From GWE2-51-13 sp041736705 (GTDB lineage Bacteria; Bacillota_I; Bacilli_A; Erysipelotrichales; Erysipelotrichaceae): a stretch of 55,137 nucleotides of DNA. The notes under the pieces are model-generated. The model was not told the origin of the DNA, searched no databases, and saw only the letters and a list, made by a program, of their open reading frames with translations. Position numbers and translations under genes: made by a program. The stretch spans positions 1-55,137 of the forward strand of contig JBGSTC010000002.1 in assembly GCA_041736705.1 (NCBI GenBank), read 5' to 3'. Positions 1 to 7,303 of the stretch are shown piece by piece. How positions within the stretch are numbered: the stretch's first letter is position 1; the number at the start of each line of letters is the position of its first letter.

Positions 1-46
1 GAATTGATTTACAGTCAACCGCGTTTAGCCACTTCGCTACCCCCCC
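1..46 (-). tRNA. tRNA-Tyr (GTA), 5' part only
   Basis: Read on the minus strand, the stretch opens with a G-rich acceptor strand (seven G), then a D arm and an anticodon stem-loop whose loop CTGTAAA gives anticodon GTA, tyrosine. The sequence is cut by the left edge just after the anticodon stem, where the long variable arm of bacterial tRNA-Tyr would begin. It is the last member of a Val-Thr-Tyr cluster. Confidence 0.85.
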
Positions 47-71
47 ATGTACGATAACGCACCTGAGGAAA

Positions 72-147
72 TGGTGCCGGCTATAGGACTCGAACCTACA
101 ACCTACTGATTACAAATCAGTTGCTCTGCCAGTTGAGCTAAGCCGGC
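72..147 (-). tRNA. tRNA-Thr (TGT)
   Basis: This is a complete 76-nt cloverleaf on the minus strand. The acceptor arms GCCGGCT and AGCCGGC pair, the T arm contains GGTTCGAGTCC, and the anticodon loop TTTGTAA gives TGT, threonine. The 3' CCA is encoded. It lies 13 nt downstream of tRNA-Val and probably shares its transcript. Confidence 0.97.
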
Positions 148-160
148 AGTACTGAGATAA

Positions 161-236
161 TGGTGGAGGTTGAGGGGCTCGAACCCCCGACCCTCTGCTT
201 GTAAGGCAGACGCTCTCCCAACTGAGCTAAACCTCC
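161..236 (-). tRNA. tRNA-Val (TAC)
   Basis: This is a complete 76-nt cloverleaf on the minus strand with acceptor arms GGAGGTT and AACCTCC, T arm GGTTCGAGCCC, anticodon loop CTTACAA (anticodon TAC, valine) and an encoded CCA end. It is the first gene of the cluster, about 20 nt downstream of a consensus promoter. Confidence 0.97.
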
Positions 237-257
237 ATCACGCCTTAGCGCCCTATT

Positions 258-286
258 AATATACCATGATAGGAATTGACCGTCAA
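258..286 (-). promoter_or_regulatory. Promoter of the Val-Thr-Tyr tRNA cluster
   Basis: On the minus strand a -35 box TTGACG (286-281) and a -10 box TATATT (263-258) are separated by exactly 17 nt. The promoter lies directly upstream of tRNA-Val. This near-consensus sigma-A type promoter is one of the strongest in the window, as expected for stable RNA. Confidence 0.85.
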
Positions 287-320
287 CAAATTTCTTCTTG
301 TTTTCAAGGCCTATACAGTG

Positions 321-349
321 TTTTCATCGCTTTTCAATCATGGTATAAT
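321..349 (+). promoter_or_regulatory. Promoter upstream of the membrane protein/alr pair
   Basis: An extended -10 element TGGTATAAT (341-349) is preceded at 17 nt by TTTTCA (321-326). It lies 25 nt upstream of the membrane-protein start codon and probably also drives alr. Confidence 0.7.
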
Positions 350-374
350 TGTACGGATAAACGGAGGTAGAAGT

Positions 375-803
375 ATGTTGAAAGTATACAATAAACAAGC
401 ACTGACGAGAAACCAACGATTCCAACGAGCGTTATTATACGGTGGCGCGGCGGCGATCGCAAGCATCGTGATTTATGTGATCCTTGCCGAAATCCTCCCC
501 TTCGAATCCTCCATCCTCTACATCGGATTCGGATATGGCATCGGCTATGTGATCCGGACCTACGGGAAAGGGGTTCAACCCCGCTTCTCGATCTTGGGGG
601 CCGTGTTGGCGACGTGCGTCTTTCTGATCGGCGATGTCGTTTACTTGGCCGGCCTCGAAGTCTTCACCAATCCCGCCTTGTTCGTCGACGCCTTTCTCTA
701 CAATATCAGTTCGATGTTGGATGTTTCGCGTTTCGGCTTCATCAATCTGCTGTTTCGGGCAGCCGGCGTCTATTTCGCCTATGTCGAGTCCCGCATCGTT
801 TAA
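375..803 (+). CDS. Small integral membrane protein of unknown function
   Basis: This 142-residue protein is mostly hydrophobic, with about four predicted membrane segments near residues 18-40, 47-65, 70-95 and 118-138. I do not recognise the family. The ATG at 375 is chosen over upstream in-frame starts because ACGGAGGTAG lies directly before it and the promoter -10 box falls inside the longer version. The alr start follows 18 nt after the stop with its own GAGGT site, so the two genes are probably cotranscribed. That location does not by itself assign a function. Confidence 0.8.
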   Translation: MLKVYNKQALTRNQRFQRALLYGGAAAIASIVIYVILAEILPFESSILYIGFGYGIGYVIRTYGKGVQPRFSILGAVLATCVFLIGDVVYLAGLEVFTNPALFVDAFLYNISSMLDVSRFGFINLLFRAAGVYFAYVESRIV

Positions 804-821
804 TTGAAACGAGGTAAATGC

Positions 822-1919
822 ATGTTCTATCGTGAAACCTGGGCCGAGATCGATCTCGATGCCTTGCAGGAAAACATACGCTTGTGCGAAGCCTGGACGA
901 AGAAGGCCGTTTTCGCGGTCATCAAAGCCAACGGATACGGACATGGCGATGAATACATCGCCCGCAAAGCGCTGAGTTCGGGAGCGAAGATGCTGATGGT
1001 GTCTTCGATGGATGAAGCCCTTTCCCTTCGCAACAAGAAAATCAACGGGGATATCTTGATCTTGGGCTACATCCATCCCAAGGATGTTCGTCTGGCTCTG
1101 AAGCACGGGATCCGTTTGACGGTGACTTCGCTGGAATGGTTGAAGGAAATCGTGAAACATCCGGTCGACGGGTTGATCGTCCATGTCAAATACGATACGG
1201 GGATGAATCGTCTGGGGGTCAAACTACAGGATGAAGTCCGGGAGATTTTGTCGATCTGTGATCTTCACGGGATCCAAACCGAAGGGATTTTCACCCACTT
1301 CGCTTCCAGTGACGAAGAAGATAATGTCTTGACGTCAAAACAATATGAAAAGTTCAATGAACTGCTGGATTCGCTTGATCGTGAATTCAAATGGATCCAC
1401 TGCGCCAATTCGGATGCGGCCTTGCATTTTCAAGAGAACCGCTGCAATTCGACCCGTCTGGGCTTGGCGATCTACGGGTATTCCACCTTCAACATCGGCT
1501 TGAAGCCGGTGATGCGCCTGTATTCGAAAATCGTGCATGTCAAGCAGGTCGAAGCCGGCGAGACCGTGAGTTACGGCGCGACCTATTCCCCAAAGAAAAC
1601 CGAATGGATCGCGACGATCCCCATCGGATATGCGGATGGGTGGAGTCGCAGGCATCAAGGCGATGTCGCCTACATCAACGATGAAGCGTGCGAATATGTG
1701 GGTCGGGTTTGCATGGACCAGACGATGATCCGTCTTCAGACCTATCATCCGGTCGACACGATCGTCGAATTGTTAGGGGACCATGCGGATGTGGTGAAGA
1801 TGGCGAAACACATGGAGACGATCCCGTATGAGATCTTGACGCAAGTGAGCGATCGGATCCCGAAAGTGTATTATGAAAACGGTAAGAAGATCGGCGAGGT
1901 CCACTCGCGGATGAAATAA
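822..1919 (+). CDS. alr: Alanine racemase
   Basis: This 365-residue PLP enzyme interconverts L- and D-alanine in the cytoplasm, normally to supply D-Ala for peptidoglycan. The PLP lysine is K35 in AVIKANGYGHG, at the start of the TIM barrel, and the C-terminal domain carries the second catalytic tyrosine in SYGATYS. The motif GRVCMDQTM, which carries other conserved active-site residues, is also present. The length is normal for the family. ATG 822 is preceded by GAGGTAAATGC and is preferred to a TTG 18 nt upstream. The gene ends at a hairpin shared with the convergent guaA. Confidence 0.96.
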   Translation: MFYRETWAEIDLDALQENIRLCEAWTKKAVFAVIKANGYGHGDEYIARKALSSGAKMLMVSSMDEALSLRNKKINGDILILGYIHPKDVRLALKHGIRLTVTSLEWLKEIVKHPVDGLIVHVKYDTGMNRLGVKLQDEVREILSICDLHGIQTEGIFTHFASSDEEDNVLTSKQYEKFNELLDSLDREFKWIHCANSDAALHFQENRCNSTRLGLAIYGYSTFNIGLKPVMRLYSKIVHVKQVEAGETVSYGATYSPKKTEWIATIPIGYADGWSRRHQGDVAYINDEACEYVGRVCMDQTMIRLQTYHPVDTIVELLGDHADVVKMAKHMETIPYEILTQVSDRIPKVYYENGKKIGEVHSRMK

Positions 1920-1920
1920 G

Positions 1921-1944
1921 AAAGCTCGGAGATCCGAGCTTTTT
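1921..1944. terminator. Bidirectional terminator between alr and guaA
   Basis: The inverted repeat AAAGCTCGGA-GA-TCCGAGCTTT is followed by T residues on the plus strand and has A residues before it. It can therefore stop both alr and guaA transcripts. Confidence 0.85.
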
Positions 1945-1945
1945 G

Positions 1946-3478
1946 CTACTCCCATTCGATGGTTGACGGGGGTTTCGCGGTGATGTCGTAGACGATGCGG
2001 TTGATGCCTTTGATCTCGTTGACGATGCGTCTCGAGATGATGTCCAATACATCATACGGGATGCGTGCGTAATCGGCGGTCATCCCGTCGATCGATGTGA
2101 CGGCGCGGATGCCCAGCGCATAGTCATAGGTGCGTTGATCCCCCATGACGCCGACCGAACGGATGTTGGTCAATACGGTGAAATACTGCCAGATTTCGCG
2201 ATCCAATCCCGCGTTCTTGATTTCTTGACGAAGGATGAAATCGCTGCGACGGACGAGGTCGAGTTTCTCTTCCGTGACGTCCCCGATGATGCGGATGGCC
2301 AAGCCGGGACCCGGGAAGGGTTGACGATGGACCAAATCTTCCGCTAAGCCTAGAAGAAGCCCTAAGGCGCGTACTTCGTCCTTGAAGAGCAGGTTCAACG
2401 GTTCGATCAGTTGGAACTGCATGTTCTTGGGAAGTCCGCCCACGTTATGATGGGACTTGATGGTCTGGGCGGTGCTGGTTCCCGATTCGATGATGTCGGT
2501 ATACAGCGTACCTTGCGCCAACCACTTGATTTGCGTCAGTTTCGCGGTTTCGGATTCGAAGACGCGGATGAATTCTTCCCCGATGATTTTACGTTTGCAC
2601 TCCGGATCGACGACGCCGGCGAGTTTCGACATGAATCGTTCACGGGCATCGATCTTGATCAGTTTGACGCCGAATTGTTTCTCGAAGGTTTCGACCACCC
2701 GGTCCGCTTCTTGATGGCGAAGCAAGCCATGGTCGACGAACATGCAGGTGAGTTTTTTCCCGATTGCTTTAAAGAGCAGTGCGGCGACTACGGCGGAATC
2801 GACACCGCCGGATAGAGCGCAGAGGACTTCATCCTCGCCGACCGTCTGGCGGATCTTGGTGACTTGTTGGTCGATGAAGGTACCCAGTTGCCAATTGTTT
2901 TGCACTTTGCAGACATCGAAGACAAAGGCGTGCAAGAGGTCGTTACCATGGACCGTATGACGGACTTCAGGATGAAACTGCATCGCATAGAGCTGACGGG
3001 ATTCATCGCTGACCATGGCCAGGATGCCGCTTTCACTCTTCGCATTGACGATGAATCCTTCCGGAAGCTGTGCGACATGGTCGCCATGGCTCATCCAGAC
3101 TTGTTGTTGGTCAGGAAGACCCTTGGTCAACGAATTGCCTTGTGTGATCGTAATGGTGTTCTTGCCATATTCCCGGGTATGTCCGGGTTCGACTTTCCCA
3201 CCGAGTTGATAGGCCATCAACTGCATGCCGTAGCAAATCCCAAGAATCGGTAAGCCTAGGGTATAGATTTCCGGATCGACCAGCAAGCCTTCGGGGTCAT
3301 AGACGGAATTGGGTCCGCCGGAAAACACGACGCCCATGATTTCCGGGTCGTCTTTCAGGTCGGACATCTTGATCGTATGCGGTCTGAGTTCGCTGAAGAC
3401 ACCCATTTCACGGATGCGTCGCGCGATCAATTGGTTATACTGACTTCCAAAGTCCAAGACGACGATTTTATCGGCCAC
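1946..3478 (-). CDS. guaA: GMP synthase (glutamine-hydrolysing)
   Basis: This 510-residue enzyme aminates XMP to GMP using ATP and glutamine. The N-terminal class I amidotransferase domain has Cys82 in GICYGMQ and the His169/Glu171 pair in FHPEV. The ATP-pyrophosphatase domain has the P-loop SGGVDS at 223-228, and the C-terminal dimerisation domain ends in KPPSTIEWE. The start is GTG, overlapping the last codons of guaB by 11 nt, with GGAGG upstream. It is the last gene of ade-guaB-guaA and so is probably under the riboswitch upstream of ade. Confidence 0.97.
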   Translation of the reverse strand: MADKIVVLDFGSQYNQLIARRIREMGVFSELRPHTIKMSDLKDDPEIMGVVFSGGPNSVYDPEGLLVDPEIYTLGLPILGICYGMQLMAYQLGGKVEPGHTREYGKNTITITQGNSLTKGLPDQQQVWMSHGDHVAQLPEGFIVNAKSESGILAMVSDESRQLYAMQFHPEVRHTVHGNDLLHAFVFDVCKVQNNWQLGTFIDQQVTKIRQTVGEDEVLCALSGGVDSAVVAALLFKAIGKKLTCMFVDHGLLRHQEADRVVETFEKQFGVKLIKIDARERFMSKLAGVVDPECKRKIIGEEFIRVFESETAKLTQIKWLAQGTLYTDIIESGTSTAQTIKSHHNVGGLPKNMQFQLIEPLNLLFKDEVRALGLLLGLAEDLVHRQPFPGPGLAIRIIGDVTEEKLDLVRRSDFILRQEIKNAGLDREIWQYFTVLTNIRSVGVMGDQRTYDYALGIRAVTSIDGMTADYARIPYDVLDIISRRIVNEIKGINRIVYDITAKPPSTIEWE

Positions 3479-4607
3479 GGTAGTTCGGCGCCTCCTTCAC
3501 GTTATCCACATCGTGCGGATGGCTTTCCTTCAGCCCCGCATTGGTGATCTTGACGAATCGGGCGTTCACTTTCAACGATTCGACGGTTTCGCAACCGCAA
3601 TACCCCATCCCCGAACGTAACCCGCCCATCATTTGATAGAGGACATCGGCGATCGGTCCTTTGTAGGGGACGGTCGCTTCGATGCCTTCCGGTACCAATT
3701 TCTTCAGTTCGGTCTGTCCGCCTTGGAAATAACGGTCGCTGGATCCGCGTTGCATCGCGCTCAGCGAGCCCATCCCGACATAGGTCTTCACTTTTTTACC
3801 ATAGACATCCAGGATTTCACCCGGTGTTTCTTCACATCCCGCAAGCAATCCGCCCATCATGACGACATCTGCCCCGGCGGCCAATGCTTTGACGACATCC
3901 CCGGAGAACTTGATCCCGCCATCCGCGATGATTCCGACCTTGCGTTCCTTGGCGACTTGGTAGACATCGTTGACCGCGGTCAACTGCGGGACGCCGACCC
4001 CTGCGACGACACGCGTCGTACAGATGGATCCCGGACCGACCCCGACTTTGACCACGTTGGCCCCCGCTTCGATCAATGCGATCGCCGCTTCCGCCGTGAC
4101 GATGTTCCCGCCGACCAGATCCAGTTGCGGATAGAGGTCATGGATCGTCTTCACGGTCTCGATGACCCCGATGGAGTGTCCATGGGCGCTATCGACCGCG
4201 ATGATGTCCACGCCGGCTTCGACCAACGCCTTCACGCGTTCGATATTTTTTTCACCGACGCCGACCGCCGCCCCGACCAACAATCGTCCGTTGCCGTCGA
4301 CCGCCGCGTCTTGGGTAAGGTCCAGCGCCGCTTCCTTCACGTTACGCACCATCTGCGCCTGTTGCTGGACACTGAGGTTTTTATGGATGAACCCCAATCC
4401 GCCGGCTTTCGCCAACGCGATCGCCATGCGGTCTTCGGTTACCGTATCCATCGCCGCCGAAACCACGGGGATTTTCAAAACGATTTTGCTTGTGAGTCGC
4501 GTCGTCAACACGACTTTCGCCGGGACGACTTGCGAATACGCCGGGACCAACAATAAATCATCGAACGTATACCCTTCCTTTATGACTTTTCCATGCAAGG
4601 TATCCAT
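3468..4607 (-). CDS. guaB: IMP dehydrogenase lacking the CBS (Bateman) domain
   Basis: This 379-residue enzyme oxidises IMP to XMP with NAD+. The catalytic cysteine is C196 in GVGPGSICTTR, and the mobile flap carries Arg292-Tyr293 in SSDRYFQ, which marks IMP dehydrogenase rather than GMP reductase. The family usually has 480-490 residues with two CBS repeats inserted near residue 95. Here the chain runs straight from VRNVKEAALD to GRLLVGAAVG, so that module is absent. The start follows the ade stop directly, with GAGGAG inside the end of ade. Confidence 0.95.
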   Translation of the reverse strand: MDTLHGKVIKEGYTFDDLLLVPAYSQVVPAKVVLTTRLTSKIVLKIPVVSAAMDTVTEDRMAIALAKAGGLGFIHKNLSVQQQAQMVRNVKEAALDLTQDAAVDGNGRLLVGAAVGVGEKNIERVKALVEAGVDIIAVDSAHGHSIGVIETVKTIHDLYPQLDLVGGNIVTAEAAIALIEAGANVVKVGVGPGSICTTRVVAGVGVPQLTAVNDVYQVAKERKVGIIADGGIKFSGDVVKALAAGADVVMMGGLLAGCEETPGEILDVYGKKVKTYVGMGSLSAMQRGSSDRYFQGGQTELKKLVPEGIEATVPYKGPIADVLYQMMGGLRSGMGYCGCETVESLKVNARFVKITNAGLKESHPHDVDNVKEAPNYRGR

Positions 4608-6356
4608 TTATTTCTCCTCCTCATAAACCGCGATATCCAGGACTTTCCCGCGCGCCACATCGATCAGACCGATGTCGGTGCATTTAACATCCGGGATCAC
4701 GGGTAATGACATAAACGACAACATCAGAAACGGATTGAAGTCATCCGCATCCGAGATTTGGGCGAAGGCTTCGTGCAGTTTGCGCCATGAATCGATGCTT
4801 TGATCCAAGGGTTTCGCACTCAGCAAACCTCCGATTTCAAGCGGGACGGACGCCAACACCTTCCCGTCCTGAACGACCACGTACCCTCCGCCGATGCGCT
4901 TGATTTCATGCGCGGCGGCCAGGACATCGACGTCGTTGGTCGAAACGACCACCAGGTTATGGCTATCGTGGGCGACCGTCGATGCGATCGCCCCGCGTTT
5001 CAGCTTGAATCCGCGGATCGGGCAACACCCGATGTTCCCTTTGGCGTGATGACGTTCGATCACGCACAACTTGGCCAGATCGCGGGAAACGTCGGCTTGG
5101 AAGAACCCTTCCTCGTCGACCGCCGCTTCTTCGACCGTATGCGTCGTCAACACGTTCCCCGCATGCAGGTTCATCACATGCGCCTTACGGTTGGGATAGA
5201 GCCAGATCGCGAGGTCCTTTATTCCGAACGGGGCGAAATTCACGGAATTCGCCAAGGAATCGGGAACCGGGAAATCCTGGCGGGTCGGATGCGTCAAGCG
5301 TCCGTTCTCCGCCACGATTTCCCCGCCTTTAAACACAAGTTCGGCGGTTAAATCGTTAAGATCGCGAAACAGGAAGAAATCCGCGTCATATCCCGGGGAA
5401 AGCGCCCCTTTGGACGCGAGTCGATAACAGGTCGCCGCATTATGCGTCGCCATCGTCAAGGCGACGGCGTGATCCAAGCCGAGCCGTATGGCTTCCTTGA
5501 CCGCCTCATCCACCCCGCCATGATCCAAGAGATCGTCGGGATGTTTATCATCCGTGCAGAAACAGAAGCGACGGAAATTCTTCAACGTCACGGCGGGCAA
5601 GAGGTCGGCGAGATTATCGGCGACGGAACCTTGACGCATGAAAACATAGAATCCGCGACGGACCCGTTCCCTGGCTTCTTCCGCGCTCACGCATTCATGG
5701 TCGCTATTGATACCCATCGCGCTGTAAAGGTCCAGATCGTCGATGTCCAGGTTAGCCCCGTGACCGTCGACGTTCTTCCCCATCGCACGCGTATTCCCGA
5801 TTTTATAAAGCATGTCTTCGTCATAGCGTACCGCATCCTTATCCATGACTTCCGCCAAGCCCAAGATTCGGGGATGACTAAGATACGGTCGCAGATCATC
5901 GGCGCTCAGCGATGCACCGGCATGTTCGAAGGCGGTCGCCGGGACGCAGGATGGCAGCATGATCCTGACATCCAAGTCCAGATTTTCACTTGCGTCCAAC
6001 ATGAAATCGATCCCGGTCAATCCGGCGACATTGGCGATTTCATGCGGATCGGCAATCAACATCCCTACTCCCCTTGGAATTAGAAAATCGTTCAATTCAG
6101 AGGGCAGTACGGTGGTCGATTCGATGTGCATATGGGCATCGATCAAAAGCGGGCAGGCATATTTCCCTTGCGCATCGAGGATCTTCTTGGCACGCAAAGC
6201 CTTCATCGCGATGATCTTCCCTTGGTGGATGGTCATGTCGGTCAAACGGAATTCCACCATGTATGGGTCCAACACGTTGACGTTTAAAATCGCCAGATCG
6301 GCTTCAAGCGAGGCATTCAACAGTTCACGCAGGTTTCTCAGTTCTTGGATTTCCAT
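4608..6356 (-). CDS. ade: Adenine deaminase
   Basis: This 582-residue amidohydrolase converts adenine to hypoxanthine and ammonia. Metal-binding motifs are visible: DAHMHIEST near residue 73, ADPHEIANV, and NSDHEC and TDDKHPDD further on. The C-terminal domain, with conserved HDSHN, is of the Ade type. It is the first gene of the ade-guaB-guaA transcript. Together with a phosphoribosyltransferase encoded elsewhere, the three enzymes would take adenine to hypoxanthine, IMP, XMP and GMP. The ribosome binding site is AGAAAGG. A guanine-class riboswitch precedes it. Confidence 0.95.
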   Translation of the reverse strand: MEIQELRNLRELLNASLEADLAILNVNVLDPYMVEFRLTDMTIHQGKIIAMKALRAKKILDAQGKYACPLLIDAHMHIESTTVLPSELNDFLIPRGVGMLIADPHEIANVAGLTGIDFMLDASENLDLDVRIMLPSCVPATAFEHAGASLSADDLRPYLSHPRILGLAEVMDKDAVRYDEDMLYKIGNTRAMGKNVDGHGANLDIDDLDLYSAMGINSDHECVSAEEARERVRRGFYVFMRQGSVADNLADLLPAVTLKNFRRFCFCTDDKHPDDLLDHGGVDEAVKEAIRLGLDHAVALTMATHNAATCYRLASKGALSPGYDADFFLFRDLNDLTAELVFKGGEIVAENGRLTHPTRQDFPVPDSLANSVNFAPFGIKDLAIWLYPNRKAHVMNLHAGNVLTTHTVEEAAVDEEGFFQADVSRDLAKLCVIERHHAKGNIGCCPIRGFKLKRGAIASTVAHDSHNLVVVSTNDVDVLAAAHEIKRIGGGYVVVQDGKVLASVPLEIGGLLSAKPLDQSIDSWRKLHEAFAQISDADDFNPFLMLSFMSLPVIPDVKCTDIGLIDVARGKVLDIAVYEEEK

Positions 6357-6374
6357 CGTTTTCGCCTTTCTTGT

Positions 6375-6492
6375 AAAAAAAGCTTACGTTCCCGGAGTGT
6401 TTATAAAAAAACACTTCCGAGGTAGTCCGCCGACAGGCTGGCGGGTAGAGACGTCCGCGCCGATGTTGCGGACCTATACGTCGTAAAGCTTT
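6375..6492 (-). promoter_or_regulatory. Purine (guanine-class) riboswitch leader of ade-guaB-guaA
   Basis: The aptamer spans 6483-6418. P1 is CGACGTA with TACCTCG (one mismatch), P2 is GTCCGC with GCGGAC, the J2/3 core is GTCTCTACC, P3 is CCGCC with GGCGG, and J3/1 is ACT. The base equivalent to C74 is C, which specifies guanine rather than adenine. Downstream, the hairpin 6422-6391 reuses the 3' strand of P1, and a seven-U tract follows at 6381-6375. The first transcribed bases (6492-6482) can pair with 6388-6379 immediately before that U tract. The L2/L3 loops depart from the usual consensus. Repression of purine salvage by guanine is the expected role. Confidence 0.85.
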
Positions 6493-6497
6493 GTGTC

Positions 6498-6526
6498 ATT
6501 ATAGCAAACCCTCCCCTGCTTGTACA
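6498..6526 (-). promoter_or_regulatory. Promoter of the riboswitch-ade-guaB-guaA operon
   Basis: On the minus strand, -35 TGTACA (6526-6521) and -10 TATAAT (6503-6498) are 17 nt apart. Transcription would start about seven bases on, at the foot of the riboswitch leader. The -35 lies inside the loop of the upstream gene's terminator hairpin. Confidence 0.75.
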
Positions 6527-6536
6527 GAGGAGGTTT
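6506..6536 (-). terminator. Probable terminator of the trhP/rlmB operon
   Basis: Minus-strand AAACCTCC and GGAGGGTTT form a stem with about 14 nt of loop, 28 nt past the rlmB stop. The trailing T tract is short (TTT), so efficiency is uncertain. Confidence 0.5.
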
Positions 6537-6563
6537 CACGAAATTTTCATCTTATATACTCGT

Positions 6564-7301
6564 TTAGATCGACGATGCGCGTTGGCGTACGACTTCAAAC
6601 GCCAACACAGCGGTGGCGCTGACCGCATTAAGGGCGACCTTGGTCGTGGTGGGATACGGGATGACGATGGACAGATCCGTCGCATCGACCACCGCCCTGG
6701 ATAATCCGCGCAGTTCCCCGCCGATGCATAAAAGCAAACCGCAGGTCAGATCGGCTTTCGTCATGGGTTGGCTGAACGGCGTACGCAGCGCACTGACGAT
6801 TTTCACGCCGCTGTTTTTCAGGGTCGCCAAGGTTTCCGCCAGGTTGTCGGACTGGATGATCGGAAGTTCGTCGAAGGTCCCGGCGCTGGATTTCATCAAG
6901 GTTTCCTCCGCGCTGGTCCAATCGCGCTTCGAAAGGATGATCCCGTCGCACCCCGCGGCACGCAAGGTACGGATGCAATAGCCCAAATTGAACGGGTCTT
7001 CCACCCCTTCGATCAGAGCCAGGAACGGTGCTTCGGGCAGATGGAGATCCTCGAGTTTGTCATAAGTACGGCTCGAAGCGAAGGCGATGATGCCCCCATG
7101 GGTTTTCCCCTTGGCTTTCTTCGCGATGACTTCCGCATCCATCCTCTTCACCGTGATATGGCGCGTCTTGCATCGATTGATGATGTAGTCGATGTCCTTG
7201 GTATCCTTGGCCTTATCGATCCAGACTTCACTCACCGTGCGTGCACGGTGGGCGATGACGGACTTGACCGACAGCGCCCCTTCAAAACAGAGTTGGTTCA
7301 T
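6564..7301 (-). CDS. rlmB: SpoU/TrmH-family rRNA or tRNA 2'-O-methyltransferase (RlmB-like)
   Basis: This 245-residue SAM-dependent methyltransferase has an N-terminal substrate-binding domain and the C-terminal SPOUT knot. Motif 1 is IEGVEDPFNLGYCIR, motif 2 LCIGGELRGLS and motif 3 IPYPTTTKVALNAVSA. In this family the knot methylates a ribose 2'-OH, typically G2251 of 23S rRNA for RlmB. The exact target cannot be read from sequence. ATG 7301 with AAAGGAAG upstream is preferred over TTG 7307. It begins 2 nt after the trhP2 stop, so translation is coupled. Confidence 0.85.
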   Translation of the reverse strand: MNQLCFEGALSVKSVIAHRARTVSEVWIDKAKDTKDIDYIINRCKTRHITVKRMDAEVIAKKAKGKTHGGIIAFASSRTYDKLEDLHLPEAPFLALIEGVEDPFNLGYCIRTLRAAGCDGIILSKRDWTSAEETLMKSSAGTFDELPIIQSDNLAETLATLKNSGVKIVSALRTPFSQPMTKADLTCGLLLCIGGELRGLSRAVVDATDLSIVIPYPTTTKVALNAVSATAVLAFEVVRQRASSI

Positions 7302-7303
7302 GT

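Noticed and set aside
435..1184. Minus-strand 249-codon open frame opposite the membrane protein and alr
   Set aside because: It is rich in D, R, Q and H, has no ribosome binding site and no family motif, and lies opposite two clear genes. It is a shadow frame, as are many others in this G+C-moderate sequence.
3468..4607. guaB product as GMP reductase
   Set aside because: The length would fit, but the SSDRYFQ flap and the position next to guaA indicate IMP dehydrogenase.
6418..6483. Adenine or 2'-deoxyguanosine riboswitch
   Set aside because: The discriminating base is C rather than the U of adenine aptamers, and J2/3 is the standard purine core rather than the deoxyguanosine form.
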